This document shows positions 1-5,034 of a DNA stretch of 5,034 bases, piece by piece (the stretch's first letter is position 1; each line of letters begins with the position of its first letter). The position numbers were made by a program, and so were the translations under genes. The DNA is from UBA3210 sp963623095 (GTDB lineage: Bacteria; Bacillota_I; Bacilli_A; RFN20; CAG-449), in contig CAVFKD010000052.1 in NCBI GenBank assembly GCA_963623095.1, forward strand, positions 1-5,034, read 5' to 3'. Under the pieces are notes generated by a model, which worked only from the letters and a program-made list of their open reading frames with translations, had not been told where the DNA came from and made no database searches.

Positions 1-42
1 GGTGAGTAAGGATAAACCTAATAATAAAATATTTCTTTTCAT
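1..42 (-). CDS. Partial lipoprotein or exported protein gene, N-terminus only
   Basis: An ATG lies one base after the TAA stop of the preceding 642-aa lipoprotein gene and stays open for 14 codons to the window edge, reading MKRNILLLGLSLLT. A short basic N-region followed by a Leu-rich hydrophobic stretch is the beginning of a Sec signal peptide and closely resembles the starts of the two complete lipoproteins here, so a third lipoprotein is likely; the lipobox Cys would lie outside the window. An AAGG at 55-58, inside the last codons of the upstream gene, could serve as ribosome binding site, although its 12-nt spacing is long. The 1-nt gap leaves no room for a terminator or promoter, so co-transcription and possibly translational coupling with the upstream gene are inferred. 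Nothing can be said about the mature protein. Confidence 0.68.
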   Translation of the reverse strand, partial: MKRNILLLGLSLLT

Positions 43-43
43 A

Positions 44-1972
44 TTAAGCTTTTACCTTATATTCACTTGTTGCATACTCTTTTGGTCTTTCTAAGAACAA
101 TGAAGAGCCATCCTTATTTGGTGAACCAAATGCATAATTAATATCATCAAAGACAATATATCCATCAATAATTGTATAACTGAATTTTGTTGTTTCTTCT
201 GCAGTTACTTCAAAAGTTTTTGAATCATAGTTTGTAAGGGTTAAACTACCTGTTGAACCATCGTTATTAAATGTAATTAAGCCAGTGTAGTAAAAAGTAG
301 TTTTCCATTTATCAAATGTATATGTTTTACCTTTAATTAAATTTAAAGTATCATCATTATCTAAAATATTAAAATGATATATTGTTTTAATATCAGTGCC
401 TTTTATTGCAACTGTAATATTTACTTCACCTTTTGCTAAAGCATAAACAGTAACACTTCCTGATTCAACTTCAACTTTAGCTTTAGTTTCATCACTTGAA
501 GATACGGTGTAATCTGTTGCTTTTGAAGAATTAGCTTTAATAGTGAATGTATAATTGTTATTGATAAATAATGTCTTATCATGACAGCCAAATCTTTCGA
601 AGAATTCACCTTGAGATATTTCACCAGTAGTTTCATTTACTGCAGTTTTATGAATATTACATGATTCAGTATTTATACTAAATTCAGTTACTTCTTTTTG
701 AATAATAGTTACTTCAATAGAAATTTCTTTTTCTTCATAAACACCATATTCATCTCTACCAGAATAAGTCGCGGTTAAAGTAGTTGTTCCAGGTGCGACA
801 ATTGCAAAATGTCCAGATGATTCTAATTTAACAACATCTTCATTTGAACTTGATTTATTTGTTAAAGAAATTGAAACAGCTTTAGAAGGAGTATATTTAT
901 CTTTTTTTGCTTCTAAGAAAATATATTTACCATCATAATCAACACAAGTTGGATCACTTACTACTCTATCTCCTCTTGAATTATTAGTTAATACATTTAC
1001 TTCAGAAACACTTTCTAAGAAATATAAACTAACATCGAGTAAAGATTCTTCATTGACTTCTTCTCTTGTTCCATAATTTAATGTTGCGTTATAACCTGTA
1101 CCACTTTCATAAACATCATCAGGATCAGATTTACTTGTATCAGTTGTAGAAACATTATAAGTTGCGCTTAATAATTTTGTTTTATCATTAGATACTTCAA
1201 AGCTTAATTCTTTTTTAACTGAATAAATATCATTTAAATCACCATCATAGCTATAATCAACAGTAAAATAATAACGTGTATTACCGCTATTTAAGTTTTC
1301 ATAATAAATGCTTGTAATACCTTTTGCTAAAACATAATCATCATTGTATAAATCATCTAATGCAGTTTCAACTTGTAAACATACTTGTAAAGATGTGTAT
1401 TCTGAATATTGGCTTTCAGTAATAAATTGTCCATCAGATAATCCACCCGCATAAGCATCAGAAGCAGTATTTACAATATAAACTGATCCTGCAGAATCTT
1501 TATAAGATGAAACATTTCCGTTTTCATAATCGTAAATTGAATAATACATATTAAAAGAAGATTCTTTTCCTGTATCAGTTGCTTTAAAACGATCAATTTG
1601 ACGTTTCTTTCTACTTACAAATGTATCTTCTCCTAATAATCTTCCCATTGGAGAATGTCTAGTTACTTTACCTGTTGAAGAAGATGATGAATCTGAATAT
1701 ACCTTTAAAGTTTCTTCTTTGGAAACTAAATATCCTGTAGTTGTAGTAGTTGAGACAACATTTGCCCCATTAGATAAAGAATATTCCGCTTTTTCTAAAG
1801 AAGCGACTAAATTTCCTGCTTCAACAAATGTAATTGTATTTCCTATTTCTTCAGAAGAAGAACTATCATTTGAAATAGGTGAAGATGATAAAGATGATGA
1901 AGTAGATGCACATCCGCTCATCAATGACATAATTGATAATAAACTAACTAAGAGTGTTATTTTCTTTTTCAT
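44..1972 (-). CDS. Surface lipoprotein with two Ig-like (BIG2-type) domains
   Basis: This encodes a 642-aa exported lipoprotein. The start at 1972 is preferred over an in-frame ATG at 1987 because GGAGG (1981-1985) sits 8 nt before it and overlaps the upstream ATG; the protein then begins MKKK. Residues 1-21 are a lipoprotein signal peptide with lipobox M-S-G-C, Cys21 being the predicted lipidated residue. A Ser-rich linker follows (about 22-44), fitting a monoderm membrane anchor. Residues 47-285 form an unrecognised Tyr/Asp/Ser-rich, probably beta-rich region with a basic cluster SRKKRQ near 120. About 348-424 and 467-536 each resemble bacterial Ig-like domains of the BIG2 kind, with VAPGTTTLTATY and YALAKGEVNITV strands. 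Residues 545-629 form a beta-strand module like the C-terminal repeats of the neighbouring 919-aa protein. No enzyme motif, LPXTG signal or transmembrane helix after the signal is visible. A binding or adhesion role is inferred only from the architecture. It is probably co-transcribed with the next lipoprotein gene. Confidence 0.9.
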   Translation of the reverse strand: MKKKITLLVSLLSIMSLMSGCASTSSSLSSSPISNDSSSSEEIGNTITFVEAGNLVASLEKAEYSLSNGANVVSTTTTTGYLVSKEETLKVYSDSSSSSTGKVTRHSPMGRLLGEDTFVSRKKRQIDRFKATDTGKESSFNMYYSIYDYENGNVSSYKDSAGSVYIVNTASDAYAGGLSDGQFITESQYSEYTSLQVCLQVETALDDLYNDDYVLAKGITSIYYENLNSGNTRYYFTVDYSYDGDLNDIYSVKKELSFEVSNDKTKLLSATYNVSTTDTSKSDPDDVYESGTGYNATLNYGTREEVNEESLLDVSLYFLESVSEVNVLTNNSRGDRVVSDPTCVDYDGKYIFLEAKKDKYTPSKAVSISLTNKSSSNEDVVKLESSGHFAIVAPGTTTLTATYSGRDEYGVYEEKEISIEVTIIQKEVTEFSINTESCNIHKTAVNETTGEISQGEFFERFGCHDKTLFINNNYTFTIKANSSKATDYTVSSSDETKAKVEVESGSVTVYALAKGEVNITVAIKGTDIKTIYHFNILDNDDTLNLIKGKTYTFDKWKTTFYYTGLITFNNDGSTGSLTLTNYDSKTFEVTAEETTKFSYTIIDGYIVFDDINYAFGSPNKDGSSLFLERPKEYATSEYKVKA

Positions 1973-1980
1973 ATAATATA

Positions 1981-1985
1981 CCTCC
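1981..1985 (-). promoter_or_regulatory. Ribosome binding site that fixes the start of the 642-aa lipoprotein
   Basis: GGAGG is a strong Shine-Dalgarno core, 8 nt upstream of the ATG at 1972. The same bases overlap an in-frame ATG at 1985-1987, which would add MEVYY before the signal peptide. That upstream ATG has no comparable ribosome binding site in front of it, so the shorter protein is the better call. Confidence 0.85.
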
Positions 1986-1995
1986 ATGTAAATTA

Positions 1996-2015
1996 TTATA
2001 AGTTTAAACTTATAA
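1996..2015. promoter_or_regulatory. Perfect 20-bp palindrome in the leader of the 642-aa lipoprotein gene
   Basis: The sequence TTATAAGTTTAAACTTATAA is self-complementary over all 20 bases. It lies between the candidate promoter and the GGAGG site, 23 nt before the start codon. It could be an operator for a dimeric regulator or, in RNA, a hairpin with a TTAA loop. A perfect TATAAT on the minus strand (1995-2000) overlaps its downstream end. In this AT-rich DNA short palindromes arise easily, but 20 perfect bases including four G/C is more than background. The role is inferred. Confidence 0.55.
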
Positions 2016-2020
2016 AATCT

Positions 2021-2050
2021 TATTTACAATAATATTGCATATTTTTTCAA
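2021..2050 (-). promoter_or_regulatory. Weak candidate promoter for the 642-aa lipoprotein gene
   Basis: TTGAAA (2045-2050) is a fair -35 match to TTGACA. It is followed 18 bases later by TAAATA (2021-2026), a poor -10. A transcript from it would begin about where the 20-bp palindrome starts. The alternative -10, TATAAT at 1995-2000, is a perfect hexamer but has no recognisable -35 at 16-18 bp. A promoter is expected in this gap because a terminator ends the gene upstream; its exact position is uncertain. Confidence 0.3.
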
Positions 2051-2085
2051 GTTTTTAAAATTTTACATTTACTTTCATAACAAGC

Positions 2086-2115
2086 AAATTAAAAGGATGC
2101 AAATTAATGCATCCT
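2086..2115 (-). terminator. Intrinsic terminator of the 919-aa lipoprotein gene
   Basis: On the minus strand, 14 bases after the TAA stop, an 8-bp perfect stem AGGATGCA / TGCATCCT (2108-2115 with 2094-2101) encloses a 6-nt loop. The stem runs into a short, interrupted T tract (TTTAATTT, 2086-2093). Its position just after a stop codon and its GC-rich stem base make a Rho-independent terminator likely. It separates the 919-aa gene from the downstream lipoprotein pair. Confidence 0.8.
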
Positions 2116-2129
2116 CGTAATTTATTAAA

Positions 2130-4889
2130 TTAAGAAACTCTAGTTACGGTATCGTATGTATAAGTTTCGTAATCGTATTCAAATCCACCAGTCATTTTAT
2201 CTTTACTTTCATCGTAAGTTAAAGTGACTGAAGTATCACCAGAATCAAAACTAATAGTATTTCCTGATACTGTATAAGTAATTGAATTACCATTAAAAAT
2301 ACCTGTGAAATCTGAATTTAATACTAATGTATTAGTAGTTGAAGCGCGTTTGCATGACCATGTACCGCAATAAGCAGCACCTGTATCATCTTTTTTATTG
2401 TTTTTAGACATTGTTTTATCAAATGTTGATGTACCAGCTTGGTTTTCAAAGTGAACTGTAACCGAACCATCTTCATTAAATACAATAGTATTTTTATCAC
2501 TATCATATTTTAAGAAACTACCGATAGTTCCATTTCTCTTACTCCAAGTAATATCATAGACTCCAAATGTACCAGTACCATCGACTTTTAATACTAATGT
2601 ATTATTTTGATCATCGATATAAGTACCGCAGTCATTTTCATCAAATACTTCTATGTTTGAAATTAATGAAGTACCACTAACTTCATAAACAATACCTTCA
2701 CCAATAGAAATTTCTTCACCATCTTTTAATTCACCAGTGAATGTAACTTTTTCACCTTTATAAATTGCATATGATTTATTGCTATCTTCATATACATAGA
2801 TATATAAATTACCATCTGTTGCAGTGTATGTTTTTGAAGGTAAATTTCTTGCTACAAATACACCTTCATCATTATACATAATTTGTTCAGTTGCATCGTA
2901 AGTTAATGTATTTGTGAATCTACCGTTTAATTTAATATCTAAAGTAGATTTAGTTTCATTAAATCTATATCCACCTGTATATTTAGTATCAGATGAAGCA
3001 TTATAGCCATAGCCATTACCATTAGAATTTAATGTGAAATAAGTACCTTTAGTATCATTTACTTTCCAATCACCTAAGAATGATTTTCCAGTATAATCAA
3101 TAGTTTCATATGTTGAAGAAACTTTAGTTCCTGTATATTTATAATCTGAATCATTAATATCATATGTAGTTAAAGTACCATCTTCGTTAACAACGATCAT
3201 TTCACCTTCATAGAATCCTTGATCATCATCACCTACATAATCACCAATGAAAATATAATTTCCATCGAATCTATATTCATATGGCATTACATCATAATCA
3301 TATTCCCAATAGAAATAGTTTTCATCAAAGCCCCATGTACCTGTTGTCGAAGTTCCTGAAACAGTATAATTATATTTACCAACTAATTTAGATAAATCAC
3401 CATATCCTGCATATAAAGTAGTATCTTTTAACATTGGTGCATAGAAACAATATGGTGCAGTTGCTTCTTTATCATAATATAAACCTGAATAAGAATAATG
3501 TTCACGGCTAAAGTCTTTATTACTTGCAAGAGTAATATTTTCTGAATCATAACTTCCTTTTATGAAGTTTAATTCTGAATTTTGACTTTCTCCTCCAGCG
3601 TAGTTTGCGTTTAAATTAACTTTGACAGTTTCTTCTTCGTCTGATAATTTTGCAACAGTTTTTGTTGTATCATTGATAGTCCAATAAGAAGAAAAACCTA
3701 CTGCATCTTTAATAGATGTTCCTGCAGGAACTTCACTACCATTATAGCCTTGTTCTGTTGTGTTTAATTCACCAATCTTAGAATAGTTAGAATAAGTAGT
3801 TGTACCTAAAATATCATAAGCTACATCATATCCACTTGAATAAGCATAACCTACAATACCTCCAGCATATGGTTTATAAACGCTAGAAGCAGTTGCTCCA
3901 ATCGCATCAATATAATTATATTCAGAATAGTTATTTAATACTGCTGCATAATAATAACCTTGTCCTAAAATACCACCTGCATAACAGCCTTCAGAACTGC
4001 TAACAGAAATAGTATTACCTTCAGTATAACAATCTAAAATACTTGTGTAAGTATTACAAACACCTGCAATACCACCTGCAGCATCTTCTGCATAAATAGA
4101 ACCGTTATAATAGCAAGATGTAATTGCGAATGCACCACCGAATGATTCATTAGTTACTGCACCTACAATACCTCCAGCGATATTATTAGTGCTTGTTGCA
4201 TTAACCATATTGTTAGAAATATCTACTTTAGCAGTTGAATTTTGTAAAGCGACAAAATAATTATCAGTTGAAGAAACAAGACCTGCGATGCCTCCAACAA
4301 CTAAATATGAATATGAATTTTGTGCGCTTGTTAAATTAATCTTACCAGTAATATCAATGTTATAAATTGGAGTATTGGTTGCCATTGCAACTAAACCGCC
4401 GACATATACCGCGGATTTTTTACCTAATGGAGCGAATTCAAAATCAATATCAATCGCAATATCTCTAATAACCGCGCCATCAGTGACACCAAATAAACCG
4501 TATTCAGATTTATTTAAGTCATATTTATCAATCGCAAAATTTGTAATCTTATGACCTTTACCATTTAATCTACCATTAAATGGAACTTCACTAGTACCAA
4601 TCGCAATATGTTCGACACCTTTTAAATCAATATCTGCGCCAAGTTCATAATAAACTTTTTCTTCTGGAGCTTCAGTTTGTGAATTCCAAGATGAAGCAAA
4701 ATTTTCTAATTGTTCAACAGTTTTAATAATGTATGGACTTTCTTTAGTACCATTACCTTCTAAATTTTGAGAGCTAGAAGATGAAGTAGTTTCTTCACTT
4801 GAAGTTGTAGTAGAACTAGAAGTTCCTCCACAAGAAGTAAAACTTAAAAGTAAAGCTAAAGAAGTTAATACTAATAATTTCTTTTTCAT
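2130..4889 (-). CDS. Large surface lipoprotein: GLUG beta-helix, InlB B-like repeat and C-terminal beta repeats
   Basis: This encodes a 919-aa exported lipoprotein. Residues 1-20 are a signal peptide with lipobox F-T-S-C, so Cys20 is the predicted lipid anchor; a Ser/Thr/Glu linker follows (21-45). Residues 46-160 carry the entry segment typical of GLUG-motif beta-helix proteins: GTKESPYIIKTVEQL, then a D-I-D-L strand, PFNGRLNGKGHKI and YGLFG. Six (V/A)GG(I/L)xx turns follow at about 163, 198, 238, 271, 304 and 342, spaced 33-40 residues apart, as in GLUG repeats. Residues 420-497 look like a degenerate InlB B-repeat (Flg_new type), starting VNLNANYAGG and ending TLYAGY. About 500-912 holds beta-rich repeats, clearest at 754-830 and 840-912 (CGTY/CGTW followed by NTLVL and a D-x-TG-x-F turn). 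The start has AAGGGG 6 nt upstream. There is no catalytic motif, LPXTG or C-terminal transmembrane anchor. GLUG and InlB-type modules are known from adhesins and surface proteins; a specific ligand cannot be assigned. Confidence 0.92.
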   Translation of the reverse strand: MKKKLLVLTSLALLLSFTSCGGTSSSTTTSSEETTSSSSSQNLEGNGTKESPYIIKTVEQLENFASSWNSQTEAPEEKVYYELGADIDLKGVEHIAIGTSEVPFNGRLNGKGHKITNFAIDKYDLNKSEYGLFGVTDGAVIRDIAIDIDFEFAPLGKKSAVYVGGLVAMATNTPIYNIDITGKINLTSAQNSYSYLVVGGIAGLVSSTDNYFVALQNSTAKVDISNNMVNATSTNNIAGGIVGAVTNESFGGAFAITSCYYNGSIYAEDAAGGIAGVCNTYTSILDCYTEGNTISVSSSEGCYAGGILGQGYYYAAVLNNYSEYNYIDAIGATASSVYKPYAGGIVGYAYSSGYDVAYDILGTTTYSNYSKIGELNTTEQGYNGSEVPAGTSIKDAVGFSSYWTINDTTKTVAKLSDEEETVKVNLNANYAGGESQNSELNFIKGSYDSENITLASNKDFSREHYSYSGLYYDKEATAPYCFYAPMLKDTTLYAGYGDLSKLVGKYNYTVSGTSTTGTWGFDENYFYWEYDYDVMPYEYRFDGNYIFIGDYVGDDDQGFYEGEMIVVNEDGTLTTYDINDSDYKYTGTKVSSTYETIDYTGKSFLGDWKVNDTKGTYFTLNSNGNGYGYNASSDTKYTGGYRFNETKSTLDIKLNGRFTNTLTYDATEQIMYNDEGVFVARNLPSKTYTATDGNLYIYVYEDSNKSYAIYKGEKVTFTGELKDGEEISIGEGIVYEVSGTSLISNIEVFDENDCGTYIDDQNNTLVLKVDGTGTFGVYDITWSKRNGTIGSFLKYDSDKNTIVFNEDGSVTVHFENQAGTSTFDKTMSKNNKKDDTGAAYCGTWSCKRASTTNTLVLNSDFTGIFNGNSITYTVSGNTISFDSGDTSVTLTYDESKDKMTGGFEYDYETYTYDTVTRVS
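2154..3392 (-). repeat. Coding region for divergent C-terminal beta modules (residues about 500-912)
   Basis: Four related segments of about 75-90 residues are visible by eye. They lie near residues 500-588 (LVGKYNYTV), 604-685 (FLGDWKVN, then GTYFTLNSNGNGYG), 754-830 (CGTYIDD, NTLVLKVDGTGTFG) and 840-912 (CGTWSCK, NTLVLNSDFTGIFNG). Each starts with a G-x-(Y/W) strand, has a strand ending in a D/N-G-x-G turn, and then gives beta hairpins. The last two match best. The segments between them, such as 686-750, fit less well. The pattern suggests small beta-barrel or lipocalin-like modules, but the fold is an inference. Confidence 0.55.
3849..4178. repeat. In-frame 18-bp direct repeat pair within the GLUG region
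   Basis: ACCTACAATACCTCCAGC occurs exactly at 3849-3866 and again at 4161-4178. The offset is 312 bp, or 104 codons, so both copies are in the same reading frame. A shorter exact pair, AATACCACCTGCA, lies between them at 3969-3981 and 4068-4080, 99 bp (33 codons) apart. All copies encode the AGGIVG or AGGIxG turn. Confidence 0.85.
3849..4403 (-). repeat. Coding region for six GLUG-type repeats
   Basis: Residues 163-347 of the 919-aa lipoprotein contain VGGLVA, VGGIAG, AGGIVG, AGGIAG, AGGILG and AGGIVG at intervals of 35, 40, 33, 33 and 38 residues. The segments between them often have a Cys-Tyr or Asn-Tyr strand (SCYYNGSI, DCYTEGN, NNYSEYN), typical of beta-helix rungs in GLUG-motif proteins. 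Some units are also similar at DNA level, which suggests recent duplication or recombination. Confidence 0.8.
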
Positions 4890-4895
4890 AATTTT

Positions 4896-4902
4896 CCCCT
4901 TT
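4896..4902 (-). promoter_or_regulatory. Ribosome binding site of the 919-aa lipoprotein gene
   Basis: On the minus strand AAAGGGG ends 6 nt before the ATG at 4889. It supports this start, which also gives the expected MKKK signal peptide. No competing upstream start is in frame with a better site. Confidence 0.75.
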
Positions 4903-4908
4903 TTAATA

Positions 4909-4924
4909 AGTATTAAAAAATACT
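4909..4924 (-). promoter_or_regulatory. Small inverted repeat at the predicted 5' end of the 919-aa gene's mRNA
   Basis: AGTATT-TTTT-AATACT is a 6-bp stem with a 4-nt loop. It begins 7 nt after the candidate -10, roughly at the expected transcription start, and ends 19 nt before the start codon. It is AT-rich and weak as RNA. It could instead be an operator half-site pair. The other complete lipoprotein gene has a palindrome in the same relative position. Confidence 0.4.
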
Positions 4925-4931
4925 AGTTTTA

Positions 4932-4960
4932 ATTAAATAACTATTATTAATTCAAATCAA
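4932..4960 (-). promoter_or_regulatory. Candidate sigma-A promoter of the 919-aa lipoprotein gene
   Basis: TTGATT (4955-4960) and TTTAAT (4932-4937) are separated by exactly 17 bp. They match the -35 and -10 consensus hexamers at four and five of six positions. The predicted start near 4925 gives a leader of about 36 nt that includes the ribosome binding site. The surrounding DNA is very AT-rich, so chance matches are common. Confidence 0.5.
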
Positions 4961-4971
4961 TAAAATATATT

Positions 4972-5022
4972 TCACTTTTCTTAATTTATGTTAAAAAAGT
5001 CAAAAACAATTAAAAAAAGTGA
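4972..5022 (-). repeat. 15-bp inverted repeat upstream of the promoter, possible hairpin in minus-strand RNA
   Basis: The arms 4972-4986 and 5008-5022 are complementary at 14 of 15 positions and enclose 21 bases. The single exception is a G-U wobble in minus-strand RNA but an A-C mismatch in plus-strand RNA, so only the minus strand forms an uninterrupted 15-pair stem. It lies upstream of the candidate promoter, so it would belong to the 3' end of an unseen upstream transcript or act as DNA. No strong T tract follows the stem. The rest of the 145-bp gap at the right edge shows no convincing gene. Confidence 0.5.
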
Positions 5023-5034
5023 CCATTGCTGATC

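Noticed and set aside
436..636. Minus-strand 66-codon open frame inside the 642-aa gene
   Set aside because: It is in another frame of a strong coding region, gives a Lys/Leu-rich low-complexity peptide, and shows no ribosome binding site.
1719..1976. Plus-strand open frame of 85 codons opposite the signal peptide and linker of the 642-aa gene
   Set aside because: It lies entirely antisense to a well-supported gene. The Ser-rich linker read backwards gives Asp/Glu-rich sequence, and no ribosome binding site or family resemblance is visible.
2324..2506. Minus-strand 60-codon open frame inside the 919-aa gene
   Set aside because: It is an off-frame reading of the C-terminal repeats with no recognisable domain or start signal.
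3849..4403. Regularly spaced short repeats as a possible CRISPR array
   Set aside because: The repeats are imperfect, in frame, 33-40 codons apart and encode GLUG turns. They are protein repeats, not CRISPR units.
4994..5006. TTGACT on the minus strand as a -35 element
   Set aside because: It matches the -35 consensus well, but no acceptable -10 lies 16-18 bp downstream; the TTGATT/TTTAAT pair nearer the gene fits better.
4988..5034. Plus-strand ATG at 4988 as the start of a divergent gene
   Set aside because: The frame closes with TGA after 14 codons and there is no ribosome binding site upstream.
4981..5034. 3' end of an upstream minus-strand gene at the right edge
   Set aside because: All three minus-strand frames are open from the edge and close within 54 bases. 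With so few codons no frame can be preferred, and a terminator arm is an equally good reading.

Overview
The window is AT-rich and looks like a low-GC monoderm bacterium, most likely an uncultured member of Bacilli or a relative (Erysipelotrichales, RF39 or Acholeplasmatales-type gut lineages). Three things point that way: lipoprotein signal peptides that begin with Lys runs, long Ser/Thr linkers after the lipid-anchored Cys, and GGAGG or AAGGGG ribosome binding sites. Trp is written TGG at the positions checked and the genes end in TAA, so this looks like the standard bacterial code and not the Mycoplasma code. The lineage is an inference; no marker gene is present.

All genes lie on the minus strand, so transcription runs from right to left. 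The right edge (4890-5034) is non-coding. It holds a 15-bp inverted repeat, a candidate promoter, a small stem-loop at the predicted 5' end of the mRNA, and an AAGGGG ribosome binding site. Next comes a large gene (4889-2130, 919 aa) for a lipoprotein with an N-terminal GLUG-type beta-helix, a degenerate InlB B-type repeat and several beta-rich C-terminal repeats. It is followed by an intrinsic terminator (2086-2115).

A 157-bp gap contains a weak promoter, a perfect 20-bp palindrome and a GGAGG site. These lead into a second lipoprotein gene (1972-44, 642 aa) with an uncharacterised N-terminal region, two bacterial Ig-like domains and a C-terminal beta module like those of the 919-aa protein. 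One base after its stop codon a third gene begins (42 to the left edge). It is cut after 14 codons, which read as another signal peptide.

The picture is a cluster of modular surface lipoproteins, the first as its own transcription unit and the next two probably co-transcribed. All appear to be exported, lipid-anchored, acidic, Ser/Thr/Asn/Tyr-rich proteins with no visible catalytic motif. Adhesion, binding of host or dietary polymers, or surface-coat roles fit, but no specific ligand can be read from the sequence.
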